A stretch of DNA of 64,000 bases. Origin: Sphingobacterium athyrii (lineage in GTDB: Bacteria > Bacteroidota > Bacteroidia > Sphingobacteriales > Sphingobacteriaceae). This document shows, in pieces, positions 36,307-45,170 of this stretch. Each line of letters opens with the position of its first letter. The stretch's first letter is position 1. The translations under genes were made by a program, and so were the position numbers. The DNA lies in NCBI RefSeq assembly GCF_003071065.1, contig NZ_QCXX01000007.1, positions 354,164 to 418,163 of the forward strand. Direction: 5' to 3'. The notes below the pieces were generated by a model that saw only the letters and a list, made by a program, of their open reading frames with translations, was not told the DNA's origin and did no database searches.

Positions 36307-36321
36307 AATTTGAGTAACACC

Positions 36322-37437
36322 ATGGGAACAATGAATCAAAAAGAATTTTTCGAATTGGCTGACCAATATCTGCGCGGGGAATTACCTACAGCGGAAAAAG
36401 CGGCGTTCGAATCTTTTTGTGCTGAAAACCCTTCGTATGCTGCCCAATTACAACAACACCGCAACTTTGTTGCCAATATGAAAGAAACTAGCCAAAGGCT
36501 CGATTTCAAAAAGGTATTGGCTAACTCAGCCAAGGAATATCATACATCCCAAGGTACGACCGCAAAAGTGGTTCCGATAAAACAATCTACCGTTATATCA
36601 CTTTGGGAACGGATCAAAGCAAGCTCTTTAGTAGCTGCAGTTGTGGCAGTATTTGCGGTATTTGGCACTTTATGGCTTAGTGGCTATTATAGCAACCTGG
36701 AAAAAGCCTCTTCGGATTACAGCGCGTTGCGCCGTGACATGAATAATGTCAAAAAGAACGTCAATGCACATAATGCCGCAATAAAAGATATCAACGATAA
36801 AAAGTCGGTTAAAAGTAGCGAAAGCCAATTTGGAGCAACCGGTTTTATGTTGACAACAGATGGCTACGTCGTAACAAACTATCACGTCGTCAGTGGCGCT
36901 GATTCCATTTATCTGCAAAATAGTAAAGGGAACTCCTACAAAGCGCAAGTTGTTCATACCGATGCCAGCAAAGATTTAGCAATCCTATATATTGCCGATA
37001 AAAACTTCAAAAAGGCCAAAAGCTTGCCTTATACCTTCAAAACGTCTACTTCGGATTTAGGAGAAGATATCTATACAATCGGCTTTCCACGTGATGAAGC
37101 AGTATATGGACAAGGATACTTAAGCTCGTCAACAGGTTACGCAGGTGACACGATCGCTTATCAAATATCCGTTCCGGTCAACCCCGGAAACAGCGGTGGC
37201 CCCGTATTGGATAGCAGAGGCAATGTGATCGGTATTATCTCCGGTAAACAAAGAGGAATAGACGGTGCTGCTTTTGCCATCAAAACCAAGTCAATCATGA
37301 ATGCGATTGCTGATATTCCGAGCGACTCATTAACCACGGGCGTAAAAATCAATAAAAAGAATGCTTTGGCAGGTTTACCAAGAACAGAACAGATCAAAAG
37401 AATACAAGACTATATTTATATGGTTAAGGTCTATTAA
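36322..37437 (+). CDS. Membrane protein: anti-sigma-like N-terminus fused to periplasmic trypsin-like serine protease
   Basis: 371 residues from ATG 36322 (in-frame TTG 36310 and ATG 36331 are alternatives). Seen: cytoplasmic N-terminus (about 1-95) with 'ADQYLRGELPTAEKAAFESF' and 'NPSYAAQLQQHRNFV', the pattern of Bacteroidota anti-sigma/FecR-like N-termini; one membrane helix (about 100-121); a short coiled linker; then an S1C protease fold with His188 (NYHVV), Asp218 (SKDLAI) and Ser291 (GNSGGP), a full catalytic triad. No PDZ domain follows, unlike DegP/HtrA. It directly follows an ECF sigma gene (15-nt gap). Inference: it holds the sigma factor and senses or cleaves something in the periplasm. 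The cytoplasmic end has no zinc-finger HxxxCxxC motif. Confidence 0.88.
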   Translation: MGTMNQKEFFELADQYLRGELPTAEKAAFESFCAENPSYAAQLQQHRNFVANMKETSQRLDFKKVLANSAKEYHTSQGTTAKVVPIKQSTVISLWERIKASSLVAAVVAVFAVFGTLWLSGYYSNLEKASSDYSALRRDMNNVKKNVNAHNAAIKDINDKKSVKSSESQFGATGFMLTTDGYVVTNYHVVSGADSIYLQNSKGNSYKAQVVHTDASKDLAILYIADKNFKKAKSLPYTFKTSTSDLGEDIYTIGFPRDEAVYGQGYLSSSTGYAGDTIAYQISVPVNPGNSGGPVLDSRGNVIGIISGKQRGIDGAAFAIKTKSIMNAIADIPSDSLTTGVKINKKNALAGLPRTEQIKRIQDYIYMVKVY

Positions 37438-37459
37438 GACTGTATCTTTAATGCTTATA

Positions 37460-37496
37460 AAAAGGGCGGTACGTAAGTATCGCCTTTTCTTTTTTA
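37460..37496 (+). terminator. Terminator after sigma/protease operon
   Basis: Hairpin AAAAGGGCGGTAC / GTATCGCCTTTT with one bulge and one wobble, a 4-nt loop region and T-rich tail, about 20 nt after the protease stop. Confidence 0.75.
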
Positions 37497-37689
37497 TCAA
37501 ACGCTGGTTAAAGGCTGGATCCTGTCATTTTAAGCGACACAAAAGCTTGTCCAACGAACACAGCACCTCAAAAGGAATTCCCGATTCATCTTGTATAGGA
37601 ACGCTCAAAATGATGTAGTCCAAAAAGAAACAGCAGACTCCGCTGCGTATGACAGCGGAAAAGGAGTATGTGAAAAAAAGGCAAAAATC

Positions 37690-37728
37690 AAAAAGGGAGT
37701 GTCCAAAAAGATAGGACACTCCCTTTTT
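37690..37728. terminator. Bidirectional terminator before peroxiredoxin end
   Basis: Perfect 15-bp stem A5GGGAGTGTCC/GGACACTCCCT5 with a 9-nt loop, about 24 bp past the peroxiredoxin stop on the minus strand. Confidence 0.88.
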
Positions 37729-37751
37729 ATATCGGAATTTCACCTAATTGA

Positions 37752-38387
37752 CTATAAATTAGGCTGTGGCGTTGTTCTCAAATAAGGTTTGATCTCCTTA
37801 AATCCTTTCGGGAATTTTGCCGGGATATCTTCTGTCTTGATTGCAGGTACAACAATTACGTCTTCTCCATGTTTCCAATCAGCCGGTGTGGCAACCTGAT
37901 AATCAGCGGTGAGTTGCAATGAATCTATCACCCGCAAGATCTCATCAAAATTACGGCCAGTAGATGCGGGGTAAGTCAAGGTCAATTTTATCTTTTTATC
38001 TGGGCCAATAATGAACACCGAACGTACAGTAGCCGTTACCGAAGCATTCGGGTGAATCATATCGTAAAGCTCAGAAATATGATGATCTTCATCGGCAATA
38101 ACCGGAAAATTCACTTCCGTCTGCTGTGTTTCATTGATATCCTTGATCCAGTTCAAATGATCATTTACATTGTCTACGCTCAACGCGATTGCTTTGACAC
38201 CCCTTTTGTCAAATTCAGATTTCAATTTCGCCGTACGCCCCAGCTCAGTTGTACATACAGGTGTATAGTCAGAAGGATGTGAGAAAAATACCACCCAGCT
38301 ATCTTTAATATAATCGTGAAAATCTATTTCACCGATAGTCGTTTGCGCTTTAAAATTTGGCGCTTCGTCTCCTAATCTTAAACTCAT
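37752..38387 (-). CDS. 1-Cys peroxiredoxin (Prx6/AhpC-TSA family)
   Basis: 211 residues, cytoplasmic. Seen: active-site Cys45 in 'SDYTPVCTTE' and an arginine in 'VRSVFIIGPDKKI', with a C-terminal extension ('VATPADWKHGEDVIVVPAI..EDIPAKFPKGF') characteristic of the Prx6 class. No resolving cysteine is visible, as expected for 1-Cys enzymes. Reduces hydrogen peroxide and organic peroxides. Monocistronic, with a full-consensus promoter at 38427-38457 and a terminator on the other side. Confidence 0.94.
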   Translation of the reverse strand: MSLRLGDEAPNFKAQTTIGEIDFHDYIKDSWVVFFSHPSDYTPVCTTELGRTAKLKSEFDKRGVKAIALSVDNVNDHLNWIKDINETQQTEVNFPVIADEDHHISELYDMIHPNASVTATVRSVFIIGPDKKIKLTLTYPASTGRNFDEILRVIDSLQLTADYQVATPADWKHGEDVIVVPAIKTEDIPAKFPKGFKEIKPYLRTTPQPNL

Positions 38388-38426
38388 AATCTTATGTTTT
38401 AAATATGTTCAAAACCACATACTCTA

Positions 38427-38457
38427 CAAATATAGTAGATTAAATTTAGCAAACAAA
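38427..38457 (-). promoter_or_regulatory. Full-consensus promoter for peroxiredoxin gene
   Basis: On the minus strand TTTG (plus 38454-38457) is followed after exactly 19 nt by TATATTTG (plus 38427-38434), 40 nt before the start codon. It has the same spacing and -7 box as the tRNA-Asp promoter. Confidence 0.72.
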
Positions 38458-38686
38458 TAATTCCCTACTTTTTTAGATTCAGATGAAAAAACAGAACTTA
38501 TATACTATGCAAGCATAATATATATTTTGTATATTTGATTATAAGCGAGCGACTTTCAAATTGCCTTGAGAAACAGGGCCAAGGATACAACGTAAAATAT
38601 TTTTGCTTCAAGGCTAGTTGTTCACGTAGGACTGAAGGAGTACATTACTGGAGAAATAAAGTTATAGACCATAAAATTGAGATATC

Positions 38687-39823
38687 ATGAACTTTGAATT
38701 AAGCGAAGAACATAAAATGATCCGTGATGCAGCACGGGAGTTTGCTCAGGAACTAAAAGCAGGTGTCATACAACGGGATGAAGAAGCCCAATTTCCAACA
38801 GATTTTGTCAGACAAATGGCCGAACTTGGATTTATGGGTATCATGACCCCAGAGGCCTACGGCGGTGCCGGCATGGATACACTGGCCTATGTACTGGTAT
38901 TGGAAGAAATTGCCAAAATTGATGCATCTGCGGCCGTTATTGTTTCAGCACATAATTCGTTGGTGCTTTATGGACTCAACGCCTACGGAACTGAAGAGCA
39001 AAAACAAAAGTATCTGGTTCCACTTGCCAAGGGAGAGAAACTGGGTGCATTTGCACTTTCGGAACCTGAGGCTGGCTCGGACGCTTCCTCGCAACATACA
39101 ATAGCCGAAGACAAAGGCGACCACTATCTATTGAATGGCACGAAGAACTGGATTACAAACGGTGGTCACGCCGATATCTACCTCGTTATTGCACAGACTC
39201 ATCCAGAAAAAGGTCATAAAGGAATCAATGTGTTGATTGTCGAAAAGGGATTACCGGGTTTCACCATTGGGCCAAAGGAAAATAAATTGGGAATTCGAAG
39301 TTCAGACACACATTCCTTGCTATTTTCGGATGTTAAAGTTCCAAAGGAAAACCGTATCGGTGAGGATGGTTTTGGATTTAAATTTGCCATGAAAACCCTT
39401 GATGGAGGCCGAATAGGCATCGCGGCGCAAGCCTTGGGTATTGCCGCCGGCGCTTACAATCTGGCACTTGCCTACGCCAAGGAACGCAAAACATTTGGAA
39501 AACCCATTTCAGAACATCAGGCTATCCAATTTAAACTGGCCGATATGGAAGTCGATATCGAAACGGCCCGACTGTTGACCTATAAGGCTGCATGGACCAA
39601 AGATCAGGGACTGCCGTATGGAAAGGAGGCCGCAATGGCCAAGCTTCATGCCTCTGAGGTAGCCATGAAACATACCGTCGAAGCTGTTCAGGTCCACGGT
39701 GGTTACGGTTATGTGAAAGAATATCATGTAGAAAGACTAATGCGTGATGCCAAAATCACCCAGATCTATGAGGGTACATCCGAGATACAACGGCTGGTCA
39801 TTGCGCGGGAAATCTTGCGGTAA
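38687..39823 (+). CDS. Acyl-CoA dehydrogenase
   Basis: 378 residues, flavoenzyme of the short/medium-chain class. Seen: signature 'ALSEPEAGSDASS', FAD-binding segment 'LNGTKNWITNGGHADIYLVIA', and the C-terminal 'QVHGGYGYVKEYHVERLMRDAKITQIYEGTSEIQRLVIARE' pattern with the catalytic Glu in EGTSE. Catalyses the first oxidation of beta-oxidation of fatty or branched-chain acyl-CoAs. No other beta-oxidation gene is adjacent. A TATATTTG box at 38530-38537 could be its -7, but the -33 position is poor. Ends in a bidirectional hairpin. Confidence 0.94.
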   Translation: MNFELSEEHKMIRDAAREFAQELKAGVIQRDEEAQFPTDFVRQMAELGFMGIMTPEAYGGAGMDTLAYVLVLEEIAKIDASAAVIVSAHNSLVLYGLNAYGTEEQKQKYLVPLAKGEKLGAFALSEPEAGSDASSQHTIAEDKGDHYLLNGTKNWITNGGHADIYLVIAQTHPEKGHKGINVLIVEKGLPGFTIGPKENKLGIRSSDTHSLLFSDVKVPKENRIGEDGFGFKFAMKTLDGGRIGIAAQALGIAAGAYNLALAYAKERKTFGKPISEHQAIQFKLADMEVDIETARLLTYKAAWTKDQGLPYGKEAAMAKLHASEVAMKHTVEAVQVHGGYGYVKEYHVERLMRDAKITQIYEGTSEIQRLVIAREILR

Positions 39824-39845
39824 GAACGTACAGCATTGCTTAGCA

Positions 39846-39890
39846 TAAAAAAATTCAGTTCGCATTTAAAGAAACGGACTGATTTTTTTT
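39846..39890. terminator. Bidirectional terminator
   Basis: Hairpin A6TTCAGTTCG / CGGACTGA-T8 with one bulge and one wobble, 12-nt loop. It lies between the acyl-CoA dehydrogenase stop and the convergent end of the proBA unit. Confidence 0.75.
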
Positions 39891-40293
39891 ATTGGTTATT
39901 CAATTTACTATCTATCATCGATAGGTACTGATAATCCTGAAAAGAAAAACTCGCCGTCTCAGCCATCGCCAAATTTAAGAGGAGCTTTGCTTTACGCAAT
40001 AAATTATGCTGTTCTTCACCCTGTACATTCAACCCATCAAAGAAGAAGGTCAATGCCAGTGGATGTAGTTGCTGTCCTTGCAATTCTTCTCTTGAATAGG
40101 ATGTAAGTTCATCGTCAGAGAGCTGCAGATAAAAATTGCGATCTTTGTCAAAAAACTTTTGATAGGCATCTGCAAATAAAGCGGGGTCACTGGGTTCGGC
40201 AAAAGCATCATATCCTTCGATCCAAATACGAAGAAATTTTCCGATATCTTCAACCCAACGCACCATTAAATCTTTTTTAAAACTTACTCCCAT
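39889..40293 (-). CDS. Hypothetical protein downstream of proA
   Basis: 134 residues from ATG 40293 (the open frame extends 15 codons further, into proA). Not recognised. It is acidic and mostly helical by composition, with no signal peptide, membrane segment or cysteine pattern. Opens 'MGVSFKKDLMVRWVEDIGKFL'. It starts 12 nt after the proA stop and so is the third gene of a proB-proA-x unit. A regulatory or structural role is possible but nothing in the sequence shows it. Confidence 0.72.
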   Translation of the reverse strand: MGVSFKKDLMVRWVEDIGKFLRIWIEGYDAFAEPSDPALFADAYQKFFDKDRNFYLQLSDDELTSYSREELQGQQLHPLALTFFFDGLNVQGEEQHNLLRKAKLLLNLAMAETASFSFQDYQYLSMIDSKLNNQ

Positions 40294-40304
40294 TTTGAAA
40301 TCTA

Positions 40305-41555
40305 TTATCGGATCTGTCCATTGCCACGGACAATCCATTTTTCTGTTACCAATTTTTCCAGTGCAAAGGGACCACGTGCGTGCAATTTTTGCGTTGAAAT
40401 ACCTATTTCAGCCCCCAGTCCAAATTCCCCACCGTCCGTAAAACGCGTCGAAGCATTTGCATAGACTGCTGCAGCGTCCACTTCATTCAAAAACCGTTCA
40501 ATAGCCAACTCATTTGAAGACACAATACACTCCGAATGTTTTGAAGAATACTTTTCGATATGCTCCAATGCTTCGTCCAATCCATTGACTGTTTTTATCG
40601 AACACTTCAAATCTAGAAATTCTCTTCCAAAATCCGCTTCTTCCGCCGCCACTAAATTTGAAAATCCATGCTGCTCCAATAGCTCAAATGCAAAAGGATC
40701 GGCGAAAACTTCCACGCCGGCATGCTCAAAATAAGGTGCCAGTTTAATTAAAAACTCTGGTGCCACCTGCTGATCCACTAAAACTGTATCCAAAGAATTG
40801 CAGACTGACGGTCTGGAGATCTTTGCATTGGCGACAATTTTTGCTGCCATTTCGAGATCGGCAGTTTGATCCACATAGGTATGACATACTCCTGCACCAG
40901 TTTCAATCACCGGAACTTTCGCATTTGCCCGTACAAAATTTATCAGGGATTGTGAGCCTCGCGGAATAATAATATCCACATATTTAGTTGCCTCCAGCAA
41001 TTCAGACACATGTTTGCGATCGACCGGTAATAATTGTACGATATCTTTTGGTATCTCCTGCTCTTCGAGGACAGCATAAATGACCTCCAGCAAGGCCACA
41101 TTTGTATAGAGCGCATCAGAACCACCCCGCAACAGACAAACATTCCCAGATTGTATGCAAAGGGCTGCGACATCAATTGTCACATTTGGACGGGATTCAT
41201 AGATCACACCAACCACACCAAGAGGCACGGTAATTTTCTCTATTTCCAGTCCATTGGGCAGCACTTTCTTCAGCAACAGCTGATCCGTCGGGTCTGCCAA
41301 ATCAGCAATCTGCTTTACACTATCGGACAGCGCTCTCAAACGATCACTATTCAGTAGAAGACGGTCTTTTTTGGGATCTTCATCGTCCATACGATCCAGA
41401 TCCATTTTATTAGCCTTCAGGATCGGCGCTTCTTCTTCAATAAGAGCAGCAGCAATCGCATCTAATGTTTTCTTTTTACCTTCTGGAGAAAGCTGCTGCA
41501 AGAACTGTTTTGCCTTCGTTGCCGCCTTCAGTTGTTCAATTATTGTTTCACTCAT
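40305..41555 (-). CDS. proA: Glutamate-5-semialdehyde dehydrogenase
   Basis: 416 residues, cytoplasmic. Seen: NAD(P)-binding and active-site segments 'LGVVGVIYESRPNVTIDVAAL', 'RGGSDALYTN', catalytic Cys in 'SRPSVCNSLDTVLV', and 'ARGPFALEKLVTEKW'. Reduces glutamyl-5-phosphate in proline synthesis. It overlaps the end of proB by 4 nt (ATGA), giving translational coupling and a probable enzyme complex. Confidence 0.96.
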   Translation of the reverse strand: MSETIIEQLKAATKAKQFLQQLSPEGKKKTLDAIAAALIEEEAPILKANKMDLDRMDDEDPKKDRLLLNSDRLRALSDSVKQIADLADPTDQLLLKKVLPNGLEIEKITVPLGVVGVIYESRPNVTIDVAALCIQSGNVCLLRGGSDALYTNVALLEVIYAVLEEQEIPKDIVQLLPVDRKHVSELLEATKYVDIIIPRGSQSLINFVRANAKVPVIETGAGVCHTYVDQTADLEMAAKIVANAKISRPSVCNSLDTVLVDQQVAPEFLIKLAPYFEHAGVEVFADPFAFELLEQHGFSNLVAAEEADFGREFLDLKCSIKTVNGLDEALEHIEKYSSKHSECIVSSNELAIERFLNEVDAAAVYANASTRFTDGGEFGLGAEIGISTQKLHARGPFALEKLVTEKWIVRGNGQIR

Positions 41556-42583
41556 AACAACACGATATCATTTGCATGCGCAATTTCTAAATTCTTTTTA
41601 CTGGACTGGGATAACAAGGATGAATCCATTTTCGCCCGGGCCACAGCCACCGTCAGACCTTCGAGGTTCACAATATTCAGCACCTCCCCCTTCTCAAAAT
41701 GTTCAACAATACGGGTTACCCCAACAGCCAATAAGCTTTTATGTTTTAATAAAGCCTCTTCGGCTCCACGATCAATCATCAATTCACCCTTAATTAAGCT
41801 TCCGCTCGCTAGCCATTTTTTTCGTGAAGAGATCTTTTTACTCTCAGGCAAGCACAAGGTACCCGTCTCATGTTTGATGGCTTTTGTGATTGCATCTTCG
41901 GTCTGCATGCTAAAAATAACCACCCCGATCCCCATCTGATTGGCAAGCCGTGCAAAATTCAGTTTTGAGGTCATACCACCTAATCCGACGGCAGATTTAT
42001 CTTTCCTTGCCAATCCCAGAATATTCCGGTCAATGGTCTCAATAGTTTCTATAATTTTATTATTCGCATCCAATACCCCCGGAACAGAAGTACTAAACAA
42101 TAATTTTTCAGCTCCAAATCCAACAGCAATAAGTGTTGCTAGTTCGTCGTTATCCGAAAACTTCAGCTCTTTATTGCTCACCACATCATTTTCATTGGCT
42201 ACAGGGATAACATTGTTGCGCCACAGTTCCTCATAGGTATTCTTTAACTGCAGGAACTGATCCCTATTGGAAAAATGATGTCGCTCACATAAGCTTTGTG
42301 CCAATGAAATCTTAAAAGGCCTGAAATAGGTGGAATACGTATTAATCAATATCGGATTCCCAATGGCAGCTGCGGCTTTCCGCTCGGACAGCGTGCCTGT
42401 GTAACTGGGGAGAAAACGCTTGCCGGCAGCAACAGCACCCGAAGATACCAGGACAATATTGTACTTCCTCTGTAAAGAAGCGATCTGCCTGGCAATCTCC
42501 AAAACAATACGTTCATCAACTTCTCCCTCTTTCGTGGTAATAGAAGCCGATCCAAATTTGACAACGAGAATAGGCTTTTTCAT
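41552..42583 (-). CDS. proB: Glutamate 5-kinase
   Basis: 343 residues. Seen: amino-acid-kinase fold with 'VVKFGSASITTKEG', 'VSSGAVAAGKRFL', 'NENDVVSNKELKFSDND' and 'VGLGGMTSKLNFA', then a C-terminal PUA domain from about 260 ('GELMIDRGAEEALLKHKSLLAVGV'). Slightly shorter than the 367-residue E. coli enzyme but both domains are present. First and committed step of proline synthesis, usually feedback-inhibited by proline. Head of the proB-proA-x unit. Confidence 0.95.
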   Translation of the reverse strand: MKKPILVVKFGSASITTKEGEVDERIVLEIARQIASLQRKYNIVLVSSGAVAAGKRFLPSYTGTLSERKAAAAIGNPILINTYSTYFRPFKISLAQSLCERHHFSNRDQFLQLKNTYEELWRNNVIPVANENDVVSNKELKFSDNDELATLIAVGFGAEKLLFSTSVPGVLDANNKIIETIETIDRNILGLARKDKSAVGLGGMTSKLNFARLANQMGIGVVIFSMQTEDAITKAIKHETGTLCLPESKKISSRKKWLASGSLIKGELMIDRGAEEALLKHKSLLAVGVTRIVEHFEKGEVLNIVNLEGLTVAVARAKMDSSLLSQSSKKNLEIAHANDIVLL

Positions 42584-42798
42584 TGTAAGTATGCTTTAGT
42601 TTAGATTAAAGCTCTAATTTAGTGAGAAGAATTTGATTTTTGCAAAATATGTTAATATTTGAACAATATAGCGCAATAAAATACCAGACCTTTCTGTCCA
42701 AAAAAACAGCTTACATGACGAATACATGGAAGATGTTTTAAAATAATATAGACTCTCAAAGAATAAATAGCTGAAATAAGCTGTGGAGAAATTCCGGT

Positions 42799-42827
42799 AA
42801 AGAAAACTGTCCAACCTTATTGGACAG
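42799..42827 (-). terminator. Terminator after uvrB
   Basis: Stem CTGTCCAA/TTGGACAG (42807-42814 with 42820-42827), 5-nt loop, with T-rich sequence on the minus strand (complement of AAAGAAAA), about 25 bp past the uvrB stop. Confidence 0.8.
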
Positions 42828-42851
42828 CCTTCTTTTAAAGCAATTGTATCT

Positions 42852-44885
42852 TTACGATGAAAAGCGCTCTTCGTAGAGCTTCTCCAAAGAGAACATTTCG
42901 TCACGGTATTTTGCTGCTTCCAAGAAGTCCATTTCTTTTGCCGCTTTATCCATTTTCTTCCGCACATTGTCGATCGCTTTCTTCAGATCTTTCTCGCTCA
43001 GGTACTGCATGACTGGGTCCGCTGCAATAACCTGTGTAGGGTCTGGCTCAACGTAAATCTTCTGTTCAACGCCTGAAAAATCAGCAACAGAGGTCTGTTC
43101 CAGGATCTCTTCCCTGGTCTTACCAACCGTGCGTGGCGTAATACCATGTTCTATATTATAGTTCATCTGCTTATCCCGGCGCCGGTTGGTTTCGTCTATC
43201 GTGACACGCATACTATCCGTCATTTTATCAGCGTACATAATAACCCGCCCTTTATCATTCCGGGCAGCACGTCCGATGGTTTGGATCAGCGAACGCTCCG
43301 AACGTAAAAACCCTTCTTTATCAGCGTCGAGAATAGCTACAAGTGTGACTTCAGGCAAATCCAATCCCTCCCGAAGCAAATTCACTCCCACCAATATATC
43401 AAATTCACCCAAGCGTAATCCCCTTAAAATCTCCACACGTTCCAAGGTTTTAATTTCGGAGTGTATATAACGTACTTTCAGATTCAGCTTGGTCATGTAT
43501 TTGGACAGCTCCTCCGCCATCCGTTTGGTTAGGGTCGTAGCCAAGACACGCCCCCCTTCCTTGATTGTTTTATCGACCTCCTCCAAGAAATCATCGACCT
43601 GATTGATCGCCGGACGAACCTCAATAACAGGATCCAATAAGCCTGTCGGACGGATCACCTGCTCAACAACAATACCTTCTGTCTGCTGCAATTCATAGTC
43701 TCCGGGAGTAGCTGAAACATAAATGGTCTGATTGGTCAGCGATTCAAACTCCGGAAAATTGAGCGGTCTATTGTCCAATGCTGCCGGCAATCGAAAACCA
43801 TGCTCCACCAAAGATACTTTTCGAGACCGGTCACCGCCATACATAGCCCGTAGCTGAGGCAGGGTAACATGACTTTCATCAATAACAAGTAGGTAGTCTT
43901 CAGGAAAATAATCCAGCAAACAGAAGGGACGCATACCCGGTTTTCTACCATCAAAGAAGCGTGAATAATTTTCTATTCCTGAACAATAGCCCAGTTCACG
44001 CATCATTTCAAGATCATAATTCACCCGCTCTTCCAGACGTTTGGCCTCTAGCATAAGTCCTTCCTCTTCCAACTGTGTCTTACGCTGCATCAATTCATCT
44101 TGAATGGCCCAGATGGATTCCTTGAATTTTTCCTTCGGCGTAACGAAAAGGTTCGCGGGAAAAAGCGCCAAATCTTCCATTTTATTCAAGGTTTTACCGG
44201 ATACCGGGTCGATCTCACTCAATTCATCAATCTCATCCCCAAAAAATGAAATACGTATTGCAAAATCCAGATAAGCTGGATATACATCAACTGTATCCCC
44301 TTTCACACGAAATGTACCACGTTTAAATTCAGTTGTTGTTCTGGAATAGAGTATCTCGACCAATTTATGCAAAAAAGCATTCCGGGTGATTGTCATCCCT
44401 ACACCAAAACGAAAAATTGACCGCGAGAAATCCTCAGGATTCCCCATACCATAAATACAGGACACCGAAGAGACCACAACAATATCCCGTCGTCCGGACA
44501 TCAGTGAAGAAGTCGTTGCCAATCGCAACTTTTCGATTTCCTCATTGATAGCCAAGTCTTTTTCAATGTAGGTATTCGTTGAAGCGATAAATGCTTCCGG
44601 TTGGTAATAATCATAATAAGAAACAAAATAGTTGACCGAATTATTCGGGAAGAACTGTTTAAATTCGCCATACAGCTGCGCTGCCAATGTTTTATTATGA
44701 CTTAATATCAGGGTAGGCTTTTGGGTTTCTTGAATTACATTGGCTACAGTAAATGTTTTACCGGATCCCGTAACCCCCAAGAGCGTCTGATATTGCTCGC
44801 CCTGCTCAACACCTGCTACCAATTCTTTGATTGCCTCTGGCTGATCACCCGTCGGTCTATACTCTGATGTCAATTCAAATCTCAT
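42852..44885 (-). CDS. uvrB: Excinuclease ABC subunit B
   Basis: 677 residues, full length. Seen: Walker A GVTGSGKT, the beta-hairpin region 'YYDYYQPEAFIASTNTYIEKD', 'VVSSVSCIYGMGNP', helicase motifs 'LVIDESHVTLPQ', 'YVSATPGDYEL', 'GVNLLREGLDLPEV', 'IQTIGRAARN', and the C-terminal UVR domain ('EAAKYRDEMFSLE'). Damage-verification subunit of nucleotide excision repair, cytoplasmic. It is monocistronic here; uvrA and uvrC are not in the window. Confidence 0.97.
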   Translation of the reverse strand: MRFELTSEYRPTGDQPEAIKELVAGVEQGEQYQTLLGVTGSGKTFTVANVIQETQKPTLILSHNKTLAAQLYGEFKQFFPNNSVNYFVSYYDYYQPEAFIASTNTYIEKDLAINEEIEKLRLATTSSLMSGRRDIVVVSSVSCIYGMGNPEDFSRSIFRFGVGMTITRNAFLHKLVEILYSRTTTEFKRGTFRVKGDTVDVYPAYLDFAIRISFFGDEIDELSEIDPVSGKTLNKMEDLALFPANLFVTPKEKFKESIWAIQDELMQRKTQLEEEGLMLEAKRLEERVNYDLEMMRELGYCSGIENYSRFFDGRKPGMRPFCLLDYFPEDYLLVIDESHVTLPQLRAMYGGDRSRKVSLVEHGFRLPAALDNRPLNFPEFESLTNQTIYVSATPGDYELQQTEGIVVEQVIRPTGLLDPVIEVRPAINQVDDFLEEVDKTIKEGGRVLATTLTKRMAEELSKYMTKLNLKVRYIHSEIKTLERVEILRGLRLGEFDILVGVNLLREGLDLPEVTLVAILDADKEGFLRSERSLIQTIGRAARNDKGRVIMYADKMTDSMRVTIDETNRRRDKQMNYNIEHGITPRTVGKTREEILEQTSVADFSGVEQKIYVEPDPTQVIAADPVMQYLSEKDLKKAIDNVRKKMDKAAKEMDFLEAAKYRDEMFSLEKLYEERFSS

Positions 44886-45170
44886 ACAATTCCTATTTCT
44901 TAAAGAAGACTATTTTGACCTTTCGGTACACATCACAGCAGGAGCTTCACTGAATTTCTGCTAAAAAAGTCCTTCACACTAACACCATGATGTAATCTAC
45001 TGACGCTGCGATTTTGCAGTATACGGTCCAGGCCCATATTTTAGATGGTCTTCATACAAATTTACTAATTTTTTTACCATTTTATATCAAACTATAATTA
45101 TGCTGAAGATGTTATTACTTTCAGTTGATTATTTACTATCTTTAGCTTTAACTGAACTAGCACGCACGTC

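Larger units (their letters stand above)
37438..37751. other. Gene-free region between two terminators
   Basis: 314 bp between the convergent protease and peroxiredoxin genes. It holds one terminator at each end (37460-37496 and 37690-37728). The middle part (about 37497-37689) has short open frames on both strands but none with recognisable features. It could be a decayed gene. Confidence 0.4.

Noticed and set aside
42614..42967. Minus-strand frame overlapping the uvrB end
   Set aside because: It shadows uvrB in another frame and then runs through its terminator.
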